The notes below the pieces were generated by a model. That model was given only the letters and a program-made list of their open reading frames with translations. It was not told the origin of the DNA and ran no database searches. A stretch of DNA of 64,000 bases from an uncultured Lachnospiraceae bacterium (GTDB taxonomy: Bacteria; Bacillota; Clostridia; Lachnospirales; Lachnospiraceae), in NCBI GenBank assembly GCA_902781455.1, contig CACZJF010000003.1, positions 83,739-147,738 on the forward strand, given 5' to 3'. Within the stretch, counting starts at the first letter, position 1; each line of letters begins with the position of its first letter. Shown here piece by piece: positions 1 through 7,724 of the stretch. The translations under genes and the position numbers were made by a program.

Positions 1-1433
1 GAAAGGTCGCGGCAGAAGGGTGGTATCATCCATATACCCCTGACGCAAGGCATATCATCTATTCCTTCTCCAAAACGTTCACGCAGACTGCCATCGGGTT
101 CGCCGTGCAGGAAGGGATCCTGTCTCTGGATGAGAAACTGGTGGATCTGTTTCCGGAAGAGCTTCCGGAGAAGATATCCGAGAACCTTGCGCTCGCGGAT
201 ATCGAGAGTCTGCTGACCATGAGCTGCGGTCATGAGGCAGAGCTGACGACAGAGGATATCGAAAACCGCGGCGGGAACTGGGTGAAGGCATTCTTTGAGC
301 AGCCGTTCAAATACCGTCCTCACACGATGTTCCAGTACAATACCACAGGAACGGATCTTCTGTGTCTGATCCTGATGAAAAAGACCGGGCAGACACTGAC
401 GCAGTTCCTGACGCCGAGGCTGTTTGAGCCGCTGGGGATCAAGGACGTCTACTGTTCCACCATGGGAGACAGAGTCGTACGGCGAAACGCACCTTACAGC
501 CAGGTCGAGGCCGGCGGCTGGGGGTATCATATGCGAACGGAGGACCTGGCCCGGTTTATCTGGTTCCTCGAGCAGCGTGGTGTCTGGGAAGGAAAGCGGC
601 TGCTGTCAGAGGAGTGGTTTGACCGCGCGTTCTCCAAACAGATCGAGACAGACAATGAGGTTTACCTGCCGCAGACCCGTCACTGGCAGCTGGGTTACTG
701 TTACCAGTGCTGGTGCAATCCTTACAGCGGATCCTGGAGAGCGGACGGATTATACGGACAGTTTGGCTATGTGCTGCCGGAGAAGGACGCGGTCATGATC
801 ATGACGGCGGCGGCTGTCAATACGGAAAAGCAGCTGAGCCTTTTTGACAGCATGATTGCGGACCGGATGGAAGAGCATGCACTGGAAGAAAACCCGAAAG
901 AGTGGGGCAAGCTTCAGAAAAAGGTCCGGAAGCTGAAACTGCATGCACCCTGGGCAGTCCGTCAGTGCTGGTCAGAACCGCTGCTGGAAGGCAGGCAATT
1001 CACCATGGACAATCCGGCCGGCATCTCCTTTGAAGAATTCATCGGAGGAGAAGGCCACTTCGGACATGATGATCTCTCTCTTGAAACCATGGAGTTCGCC
1101 TTTGAAGAAAACCAGCTGCTGATCTCTTTCCGCGAACGCTGCGCAGGCGGGGAGAATGCCCTTGCCGGAACGCAGACACTGCGTGTCGGGCTCGACGGCG
1201 CATACAGGAAGTCAACCTTGTATGACGGGATTTACTTCGCTGCCGGCAAATGGGTCTGGTCCGATGAGATGGAGCTGGAGGTCCGTTTTCAGGAAGCGCT
1301 TGGCGCGGCGATAATCCGCGTAACCTTTGATGAGACAAACCTGAAGCTTTCCGTCCGGAGCCAGATGCCGGAGGAGCTTGACATCACAAAGCGTGTGGTT
1401 CAGACGCTGACGGGAAGACTGGAAAACAGCTGA
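1..1433 (+). CDS. Serine hydrolase, beta-lactamase (class C) fold, 5' truncated by window edge
   Basis: The frame starting at base 3 is open from the window edge to the TGA at 1431, so the gene begins upstream and about 476 codons are visible. An SxxK motif (SFSK, nucleophilic Ser codon at 63-65) lies before the first in-window start codon (GTG 105), so a start at 105 would remove the active site and is rejected. Downstream are a YN motif in FQYNTTG (family norm YxN), an EPLGIKDV segment and the DGLYGQFGYV block that stands where this family carries its KTG/HxG box. The family includes esterases, D-amino-acid peptidases and penicillin-binding-like enzymes; the substrate cannot be told. The last ~150 residues form an extra domain. 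Confidence 0.85.
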   Translation, partial: KVAAEGWYHPYTPDARHIIYSFSKTFTQTAIGFAVQEGILSLDEKLVDLFPEELPEKISENLALADIESLLTMSCGHEAELTTEDIENRGGNWVKAFFEQPFKYRPHTMFQYNTTGTDLLCLILMKKTGQTLTQFLTPRLFEPLGIKDVYCSTMGDRVVRRNAPYSQVEAGGWGYHMRTEDLARFIWFLEQRGVWEGKRLLSEEWFDRAFSKQIETDNEVYLPQTRHWQLGYCYQCWCNPYSGSWRADGLYGQFGYVLPEKDAVMIMTAAAVNTEKQLSLFDSMIADRMEEHALEENPKEWGKLQKKVRKLKLHAPWAVRQCWSEPLLEGRQFTMDNPAGISFEEFIGGEGHFGHDDLSLETMEFAFEENQLLISFRERCAGGENALAGTQTLRVGLDGAYRKSTLYDGIYFAAGKWVWSDEMELEVRFQEALGAAIIRVTFDETNLKLSVRSQMPEELDITKRVVQTLTGRLENS

Positions 1434-1504
1434 ACCGGCCGGCTGCACCCGGGCTGAGTTGTCACTGCAGCTAAGAAGTGGTAAACTTGCCGCGGAGGCG
1501 TACC

Positions 1505-1963
1505 ATGCTGAGCATATTCTTTCTTTTATGGATCATTTTGAACGGCCGCATTACCCTGGAGCTTGTGCTCCTGGGTATTCTGATCGCAGCGGCCGTTTTT
1601 TTGTTTGCCTGCACTGCCTTCGGATACTCACTCAAGCGTGAGCTTGACGTGCTGAAGAATCTGCCGCTTATCGTCCTGTATCTGTTGAACCTGATGAGAG
1701 AGATCATCGTGGCCTCCCTTCATGTCATCAGGCTGATCCTCAGCCCTGCCAGGAAGCCGGAGCCTGTGCTGATCGAGTTTGATTCCGGGCTTCCGACGGA
1801 ATTCCAGAACGTGGTGCTGGCCAATTCCATCACCCTGACGCCCGGAACGGTGACGGTAGAACTGCAGGGAGATCATTTTACGGTGCACTGCCTGATTCCG
1901 GAATTTGCGGATGGCATCGGAGAGTCGTCTTTTGTAAGGCTCCTGCGGCGGATACATATGTAA
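1505..1963 (+). CDS. mrpE: Mrp/Mnh-type cation:proton antiporter subunit E
   Basis: A 152-residue membrane protein. Two hydrophobic segments near the N-terminus are followed by the conserved MrpE/MbhA-type cytoplasmic half with the NVVLANSITLTPGT motif. ATG 1505 is chosen over GTG 1478 because a GGAGG site sits 6-7 bases upstream and the protein then starts directly with its first membrane segment. It is the first gene of an operon that runs to 11370. In Mrp and Mbh complexes subunit E is a small membrane component needed for assembly of the ion-translocating module. Confidence 0.9.
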   Translation: MLSIFFLLWIILNGRITLELVLLGILIAAAVFLFACTAFGYSLKRELDVLKNLPLIVLYLLNLMREIIVASLHVIRLILSPARKPEPVLIEFDSGLPTEFQNVVLANSITLTPGTVTVELQGDHFTVHCLIPEFADGIGESSFVRLLRRIHM

Positions 1964-2045
1964 ATTCGAGAATACCAACGACGTTCTTGCCGCGGTGCTG
2001 CGTGCCAGTGACACGCGTTTAGCACTTGCCGGGGCAGTCACAGAA
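1964..2045. repeat. Intergenic hairpin with copy A of a dispersed ~29-bp repeat
   Basis: Between mrpE and mrpF, bases 1964-1992 match a segment at 63332-63360 at about 24 of 29 positions (shared core CCAACG-CGTTC-TGCCG). Just downstream, GTGCTGCGTG and CACGCGTTTAGCAC can pair into a hairpin (about 1995-2026). The function is unknown. Position inside an operon suggests an RNA structure or a small dispersed element rather than a promoter. Confidence 0.45.
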
Positions 2046-2100
2046 TCCGGTCTAAGGCCGGGAAGTCTCCCGGCGGAGCAGAGGAAAGGAATGGGGAACC

Positions 2101-2511
2101 ATGAGCGTTGAAACTGCATATCAGTTTCTGTTTCTGACAGCCCTGATCATACTGGGCATCCTGATGGGGATTGTTTTGATCCGGAGCATCATCGGCCCGA
2201 GGGTTACAGACAGAATCCTGTGCATTAATATGATCGGGACGCTGGTCATCTGTTCGGTTGCGATTCTGTCCTGGCTTCTGCATGAGGGATACCTGATAGA
2301 CATCGCGCTGATCTACGCGATGATCAGCTTTCTGACCGTACTGGTTCTGGCGTCTGTCTATATCCGGAAGGGCTCCGGCCCTGCCCGGGCGCCGGAAGGA
2401 GATGTTCTCCGGAGCGGTCCGGAGATGGATGCAGGCGTTTCTTGCGCCGGCGGGGACCGGCTGATGGCAGCAGATCCGGCGGACAGAATCAAGGAGGACG
2501 CAGATGAGTGA
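2101..2511 (+). CDS. mrpF: Mrp/Mnh-type antiporter subunit F
   Basis: A 136-residue protein with three predicted membrane helices in the first ~95 residues and the family signature GPRVTDRILCINMIG after helix 1. The usual length is about 90 residues; here a hydrophilic tail of ~40 residues rich in Pro, Gly and Asp follows. A GGAAAGGA-type ribosome site precedes ATG 2101. Its 3' end overlaps mrpG by 8 bases, which suggests translational coupling. In Mrp complexes this subunit is part of the membrane scaffold of the cation/proton exchanger. Confidence 0.9.
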   Translation: MSVETAYQFLFLTALIILGILMGIVLIRSIIGPRVTDRILCINMIGTLVICSVAILSWLLHEGYLIDIALIYAMISFLTVLVLASVYIRKGSGPARAPEGDVLRSGPEMDAGVSCAGGDRLMAADPADRIKEDADE

Positions 2512-2830
2512 GTGGATCCGTTTCTGGGTGGTTGCCGTGCTTTTATGCATCGGTGTCATCTGCTATGCAGTGGAGGTTGTGGGGATCTTCCGTTTCGGGT
2601 ATGTGCTGAACCGTATGCATGCTTCCGGAATCGGGGATACGATGGGACTTCTGTTCATTGTCCTTTCCCTGATGATCGCGTCCGGCCTGAACCTGAATAC
2701 GCTGAAGATTCTGCTGCTGATTATCTTTATGTGGTTGACGTCCCCTACCAGCACACATTTTCTCAGTATGGTGGAAATGCGTACGAATCCGCATCTTGAC
2801 CGTTATGTGAGCAGGAGGAAAGCGCCATGA
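2504..2830 (+). CDS. mrpG: Mrp/Mnh-type antiporter subunit G
   Basis: A 108-residue protein with three hydrophobic helices and the family motif FRFGYVLNRMHASGIGDT. The start ATG 2504 lies inside the end of mrpF and follows an AAGGAGG site. The stop overlaps the next gene by 4 bases. Length and order match MrpG/MbhC. It is part of the small-subunit block E-F-G that opens this operon. Confidence 0.9.
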   Translation: MSEWIRFWVVAVLLCIGVICYAVEVVGIFRFGYVLNRMHASGIGDTMGLLFIVLSLMIASGLNLNTLKILLLIIFMWLTSPTSTHFLSMVEMRTNPHLDRYVSRRKAP

Positions 2831-3159
2831 TGCCCAGTGAGATTCTGACCGTGATACTGCTTGTGCTTCTGATCGTCTGCGCGGTTGCCGTGAATGTCGT
2901 CCGGGATCTGCTGCAGTCGGTGATCATCTTTATGGCGTACAGCTCCATAATGGCTGTCATCTGGATTCTGATGGAGAGCCCTGACCTTGGTATTACGGAG
3001 GCAGCGGTCGGAGCCGGCGTGAGCGGCATCCTGTTTCTGATGACACTGAAGAAGATCGGCCACGGCGACGCAGGGGATTTGACGGATGCCGCAGAAGAAG
3101 ATCCGGGTACTGTGCGGAAGGAAGCGTCCGGCACAATACAGGAGAAGGAGAAACGCTGA
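2827..3159 (+). CDS. MbhD-like (DUF4040) antiporter subunit
   Basis: A 110-residue membrane protein with three hydrophobic helices and the signature SPDLGITEAAVGAGVSG typical of MbhD/DUF4040. In canonical Mrp antiporters this domain is the penultimate part of the giant MrpA subunit; here it is a free-standing gene, as in archaeal Mbh complexes. A charged tail of ~35 residues follows the last helix. Start and stop overlap the neighbours by 4 and 1 bases, so translation is probably coupled. Confidence 0.85.
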   Translation: MMPSEILTVILLVLLIVCAVAVNVVRDLLQSVIIFMAYSSIMAVIWILMESPDLGITEAAVGAGVSGILFLMTLKKIGHGDAGDLTDAAEEDPGTVRKEASGTIQEKEKR

Positions 3160-4160
3160 TGAAAGAGGAATTCCGTTCCTGGATCATGGGAGAATCCGAT
3201 CCGATGGAGGAGCTGCTCGATTTCAGTCAGGAGAATGACCTGAACCGGGAGGAGCGAAGGAAGCTCACGGTAGAGAAGCTTCGTGTTCTTCAGGAGGATC
3301 CGGACGAGCAGCAGAAGGTGGCGCGTGTCAGGGGCCGCTTTACCAGGTTTTATTATCTGGTGGCTGTCCTGTCCTGTGTCTTCCTGTCCTGTGTGCTTCT
3401 GTTCTCTATTTCCATGCTGCCGCAGTACGGCGAGGAGAATCCAAGGACGACAGAGGTGAAGGACCGCTATATTGAGAAGGGCGTGGAGGAGACCGGCGCC
3501 GTCAATGTTGTTTCCGGTATGATTCTGGATTACAGGGCGTTTGACACACTCGGCGAATCACATGTCCTCTTCACCGCGCTGATCTGTGTCATGATCCTGC
3601 TTCGGATTGACCGGAAAAACCAGAGAACCGGGTATGAAGATTATTATACGATTCGTTCCGATGTCTACTATGACCTCTCGAAGGATTCGATCCTGTGCAC
3701 GATGAGCCGTGTCCTGCTTCCGGCCATCGTACTGTATGGAATCTATATCCTGCTGAACGGGCAGAATTCTCCCGGCGGCGGTTTCTCGGCAGGAGCGGTG
3801 CTCGGCGCAGGCATGATTCTGTTCTCTGCTGCCTTCGGCATGCAGACGGCGGACCGGTTCTTTACCATGAAGGCATGTAAGGTCACCATCTTTGTGTCCC
3901 TTGCTTTTTACAGCTTTGCGAAGGGGTATGTTTTCTTCATGGGCGCCAACGGGTTTGAGAACCACATCCCCAAGGGGACGCCGGGAGCGATTCTGTCCGG
4001 CGGTATGATTCTTCCGCTTGATATCGCAGTAGGCTGTGTCGTCAGTGTTACCATGTTTGGATTCTACAGCCTCTTCCGGAGAGGAAGCATCGGAATGGAC
4101 GTTGATTATGCGCATTATTCCTCAAAACCCGGAAAAGCAAAAGGAGGAAGGCAGGTATGA
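3159..4160 (+). CDS. mrpB: MbhE-MrpB fusion antiporter subunit
   Basis: A 333-residue protein with three parts. Residues 1-60 are a highly charged, predicted cytoplasmic region. Residues ~60-155 carry the MbhE-type segment NVVSGMILDYRAFDTLGE. Residues ~175-310 are the MnhB/MrpB domain with NGQNSPGGGFSAGAVLG. MbhE normally forms the C-terminus of MrpA or a separate gene, so its fusion to MrpB is a rearranged arrangement. The MrpB domain is essential for Na+ or K+/H+ exchange in known complexes. The start overlaps the previous stop by one base. Confidence 0.85.
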   Translation: MKEEFRSWIMGESDPMEELLDFSQENDLNREERRKLTVEKLRVLQEDPDEQQKVARVRGRFTRFYYLVAVLSCVFLSCVLLFSISMLPQYGEENPRTTEVKDRYIEKGVEETGAVNVVSGMILDYRAFDTLGESHVLFTALICVMILLRIDRKNQRTGYEDYYTIRSDVYYDLSKDSILCTMSRVLLPAIVLYGIYILLNGQNSPGGGFSAGAVLGAGMILFSAAFGMQTADRFFTMKACKVTIFVSLAFYSFAKGYVFFMGANGFENHIPKGTPGAILSGGMILPLDIAVGCVVSVTMFGFYSLFRRGSIGMDVDYAHYSSKPGKAKGGRQV

Positions 4161-4537
4161 TCCAGAATCTTCTGAACAATTACGAAGAAGCTGCCGCTGT
4201 TATCCTGTTCGGAATCGGCTTTACGACGCTTCTGTTCAATAAAAACCTGATCAAGAAGCTGATCGGGATGAACATCATGGATACAGGCGTATTCCTGCTG
4301 CTGGCGTCCATGGGCTACATCAGAGGCCGTAAGGCACCGGTCATCGAGGACGGGATCACGGACGCTTCCCGCTATATCAACCCTGTGCCGGCGGGCCTTG
4401 TCCTGACGGGAATTGTCGTGGCGGTTTCTGTGACAGCGGTCATGCTTGCCCTGACCGTCCGTCTGTACAAGCGTTATCACACACTGGATCTGGATGTGAT
4501 CTACGTCCTGTCGAAGCATCAGAAGGAAGACCGATGA
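4157..4537 (+). CDS. mrpC: Mrp/Mnh-type antiporter subunit C (NuoK-like)
   Basis: A 126-residue, three-helix membrane protein related to NuoK. It carries LFNKNLIKKLIGMNIMDTGVFL, and the DASRYINPVPAGLVLTGIVV motif that marks MrpC. It overlaps the genes on both sides by 4 bases. In complex I the homologue carries key glutamates of the antiporter-like E-channel; in Mrp complexes it links MrpA-derived domains to MrpD. Confidence 0.9.
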   Translation: MIQNLLNNYEEAAAVILFGIGFTTLLFNKNLIKKLIGMNIMDTGVFLLLASMGYIRGRKAPVIEDGITDASRYINPVPAGLVLTGIVVAVSVTAVMLALTVRLYKRYHTLDLDVIYVLSKHQKEDR

Positions 4538-6048
4538 ATATCATATGGAACTTTCCACTGCTGACCATCGTGCTGAGCCTGTTCTCAGGTCCTCTGTGCA
4601 TGATGCTGAGTGCGAAGGCGGCGAAAAACTATACAATTGCATATGAGTCGTTACTCGTCGGCATGACAGGCTGTGTGCTTGGCTATACGCTGAAGACCGG
4701 AACCGCGTTTACCTATACCATGGGAGAATTTCCGGCTCCATGGGGAAATGAAATCCGTGCCGGCTGTCTGGAAGCACTGATCGCGCTGCTGTTCTCCGTC
4801 GTTCTTCTGTGCAGTGTAACGGCAGGGTATCATTTTGTCCGGAAAGATATCGATGACAGCAAGATCAACCTGTACTTCAGTCTGCTGAATCTGCTGACCG
4901 CCGCGCTCATGGCGCTGACCTGGACCAATGATGTCTTTACGGGCTATGTGTTCCTGGAGATTCTGACCCTGGTCAGCTGCGGCATCCTGATCGTGAGAGA
5001 GATCGGAAGGACAACGCTGGCCGCGGTGCGGTACATGATCCTGAATCTGATGGGCAGCGGCATGTTCCTGATGAGTGTCGTGCTTCTGTATGACATCTCA
5101 GGACATCTTCTGATGGTGCCCATGCGGCAGAGCCTGGCGCAGATCGCGCAGGATCCGGCCTCGATACCCGCGATTTCCATGGCGGTCGGTATCATGACGA
5201 TCGGAATCGCGATCAAGAGCGGCCTGTTTCCTTTCTACTTCTGGATGCCGGATACCTACGGCCGGGCAACGCCTACTTCCGGCGCCGTACTCAGTTCGCT
5301 GGTATCGAAAGCATACATCTTCCTGCTGTTCAAGATCTTCTACAGAGCAGTCGGAATCGATGTCATCAGAAAAACGCCAATCCTGCAGATTCTGTTTGTA
5401 CTGGGCATCTGCGGGATGATCGTCGGATCGGTCAGCGCGCTGCGGGCATCGAACATCAACCGCATGATCGCATTTTCGTCCGCCGCGCAGATCGGCTACA
5501 TCTATATGGGAATCGGGATCGGAACCGTCGCCGGATTCGCGGCCGCGCTCTTTCAGATCTTTGCCCATGCACTGACCAAGAGTCTGCTGTTTGTGACTTC
5601 ACCCTACCTTGCGCAGGTATCAGGAGACAGCCTGAAGTTCAAGGCGCTGCAGGGCAGCGCACAGAGGGATCCTCTTGCAGGACGTATGTTTACGGTCGGA
5701 GCGCTTTCCATGATCGGCATTCCCATTTTCGCCGGATTCTCTGCGAAGCTGATGTTCGGCCAGGCTGTGGTGCTTGGGGGAGTCAAATGGAAAACGCTGG
5801 TGGTTTTGGCAGCCCTGGGCATCAGTTCCGTCCTGAACGCAATCTATTTCATCCGGACACTGATCAGGATCTTTTTTGAACCGGACAGTCAGGGGAAAAC
5901 CTCAAAGCGCGCCAGACCGGTGAGAGACAAAAGCAGAAGGGGCTACCTGCTGGCCGGAATGGTGCTGACGATCCTGAATATGTTCCTGGGCCTGTTCTCC
6001 TGGGTCATATCCGACGTGATCTACCGTGGACTCGGGATGTTCTTATAA
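4534..6048 (+). CDS. Antiporter-like proton-conducting subunit 1 (MrpD/NuoN family)
   Basis: A 504-residue, roughly 14-helix protein of the NuoL/M/N-MrpA/D superfamily. The three functional charges are visible: Glu in FLEIL (residue ~142), Lys in IKSGLFPF (~228) and Lys in HALTKSLLF (~349). The His usual after the TM7 Lys is Phe here (PFYFW), unlike in the three later paralogues. This is the MrpD/MbhH position directly after mrpC. A charged loop (about residues 450-470) precedes the last helices. Confidence 0.88.
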   Translation: MNIIWNFPLLTIVLSLFSGPLCMMLSAKAAKNYTIAYESLLVGMTGCVLGYTLKTGTAFTYTMGEFPAPWGNEIRAGCLEALIALLFSVVLLCSVTAGYHFVRKDIDDSKINLYFSLLNLLTAALMALTWTNDVFTGYVFLEILTLVSCGILIVREIGRTTLAAVRYMILNLMGSGMFLMSVVLLYDISGHLLMVPMRQSLAQIAQDPASIPAISMAVGIMTIGIAIKSGLFPFYFWMPDTYGRATPTSGAVLSSLVSKAYIFLLFKIFYRAVGIDVIRKTPILQILFVLGICGMIVGSVSALRASNINRMIAFSSAAQIGYIYMGIGIGTVAGFAAALFQIFAHALTKSLLFVTSPYLAQVSGDSLKFKALQGSAQRDPLAGRMFTVGALSMIGIPIFAGFSAKLMFGQAVVLGGVKWKTLVVLAALGISSVLNAIYFIRTLIRIFFEPDSQGKTSKRARPVRDKSRRGYLLAGMVLTILNMFLGLFSWVISDVIYRGLGMFL

Positions 6049-6073
6049 AGGTACGATAAGAGGAGATACCGAC

Positions 6074-7516
6074 ATGATCATCATCTGTGCGATATTGTTT
6101 CCGGCCATTGCCGGGATCATTGCTTCCGTGACAAATGCGCCTTCCTACCGCGCCAGGTGCTTCCGGTACGCGCTGATCTCTTTGATCAGTGCCGCACTGG
6201 GAATCGGCGCGATTTTCCGGGGAGAGAAGATCACACTGTTTTCCTTCTCGGAGAACGTGACGCTTTCCTTCGCGCTGGACGGCCTGGGCAGATTCTTCCT
6301 TGCGGCAGTGCTGATTCTGTACACCTGCGCAGCCTTTTATGCCATGGAATACATGAAGATGGAGGAAAACCGTCCGACCTTCTTCGCGTTCTATTATGTT
6401 TCACTGGGCGCACTGATCGCAGTCTGCGCGTCGGACAACCTGGTCACGGTCTATCTCAGCTTCGAGATGGCAACGCTGACGACGGTTCCGCTGGTTCTGC
6501 ATGAGCGGACAAAGGAGGCTGTCGCAGCCGGCCTGAAGTATCTTTTCTACTCCATCGCAGGCGCGCTGATGGGACTGTTCGGCGTCTTTTTCGTCTACTA
6601 CTACGGCGCAGCCCAGAAGAGCTTCCAGCTGGGAGGGTTTCTCGACAAGGCCGCTGTGACCGGCCATGAGCAGATCCTGCTCGCGGCGGTGATGGCCGCG
6701 ATTCTTGGCTTTGGCACAAAGGCCGGTATGTATCCGATGCACGGATGGCTGCCCGCAGCCCATCCCATTGCCCCGGCTCCGGCGTCCGCGCTTCTGTCCG
6801 GCATCATCGCCAAGGCAGGCGTGATTGCTGTGATCCGTCTGGTGTACTACTGCGTCGGCACCGACTTCATCCGTGGAACTTACGTGCAGTATGGCTGGAT
6901 GATCCTTGCCATGGTCACAGTCTTCATGGGATCCATGATGGCATTTCTGGAAAAGAACATGAAGAAAAGACTGGCCTACTCTACCATCAGCCAGATCTCC
7001 TATATCATGCTGGCGCTTTCCCTTCTGTCGGACGGCGGCATCCGCGGCGCGCTGCTTCACGTGATGAGCCATGCATCGGCAAAGGGCTGCCTGTTCCTGT
7101 GCGCCGGTGTCTTTATCTACAAGTATGGGAAGAGAAGAGTGGATGAACTGGTCGGAATCGGGAAGCAGATGCCCATCGTAATGTGGTGCTTCCTGGCCGC
7201 GTCCCTGTCCCTGGTCGGTATCCCGCCCATGGGCGGATTCCTCAGCAAATGGGTGATCGCGCTCAGCGTCGCGGACAACGGGGTGAAGATCCTGAGTGTG
7301 CTTCCGATCGTGATCCTGCTGATCTCCGCGCTGCTCACCGCAGGATACCTCTTCCCGGTCGCGTTCAAGGCCTTCTTCCCGGGCAAAGACGCACAGGTGT
7401 CGGAGGAAAGGGACGAAGCCCCATGGCTGATGACCGTTCCGATGATTCTGCTGTGCGGCGTGTCGCTGGTCATGGGCATCTGGGGCGTGCAGATTCTGCA
7501 GACAGTAGGATTTTAA
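6074..7516 (+). CDS. Antiporter-like proton-conducting subunit 2 (NuoL/M/MrpD family)
   Basis: A 480-residue polytopic membrane protein. ATG 6074 is preferred over an upstream in-frame GTG at 6026, which lies inside the previous gene; AGGAG stands 8 bases before 6074. Glu in SFEMATL (residue ~131), Lys and His in TKAGMYPMHGWLP (~216) and Lys in HASAKGCLF are all present, so it should be competent for proton or cation transfer. It is the second of four tandem paralogues. A 208-bp gap with a long palindrome follows it. Confidence 0.88.
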   Translation: MIIICAILFPAIAGIIASVTNAPSYRARCFRYALISLISAALGIGAIFRGEKITLFSFSENVTLSFALDGLGRFFLAAVLILYTCAAFYAMEYMKMEENRPTFFAFYYVSLGALIAVCASDNLVTVYLSFEMATLTTVPLVLHERTKEAVAAGLKYLFYSIAGALMGLFGVFFVYYYGAAQKSFQLGGFLDKAAVTGHEQILLAAVMAAILGFGTKAGMYPMHGWLPAAHPIAPAPASALLSGIIAKAGVIAVIRLVYYCVGTDFIRGTYVQYGWMILAMVTVFMGSMMAFLEKNMKKRLAYSTISQISYIMLALSLLSDGGIRGALLHVMSHASAKGCLFLCAGVFIYKYGKRRVDELVGIGKQMPIVMWCFLAASLSLVGIPPMGGFLSKWVIALSVADNGVKILSVLPIVILLISALLTAGYLFPVAFKAFFPGKDAQVSEERDEAPWLMTVPMILLCGVSLVMGIWGVQILQTVGF

Positions 7517-7520
7517 CGGA

Positions 7521-7700
7521 CATTTGCCTGCTTGTCAGGGCAGTCCGGCTAACATCTCGCTTACCTTCGCTTTGCTTCAGTTGCAACGGCGGCGCTCCCG
7601 GCTCCTATAGAAGCGTGGTCGCCTCCGCGCCGCCCGCAATTCGCAAAGCTCAGTCAGCTTCGTATAGTTTGGCGGACTGCCCTGACAAGCTGGCTGCAAG
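7521..7700. repeat. Long imperfect palindrome (MITE- or REP-like) inside the antiporter operon
   Basis: The 208-bp gap between two antiporter genes is the only large gap in the operon after mrpF. It contains a perfect 18-bp inverted repeat, 7530-7547 (GCTTGTCAGGGCAGTCCG) and 7673-7690. Weaker complementarity continues both outward and inward, for example GCTTTGC/GCAAAGC at about 7569 and 7642. As RNA it would fold into one ~160-nt rod. It has no coding potential. It could be a non-autonomous mobile element or an mRNA processing or attenuation structure. Confidence 0.75.
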
Positions 7701-7724
7701 TACGTATGAAACAGGAGTGATTTA

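Noticed and set aside
105-1433. First gene starting at GTG 105
   Set aside because: The same frame is open to the window edge and contains the SxxK active-site motif upstream of that codon.
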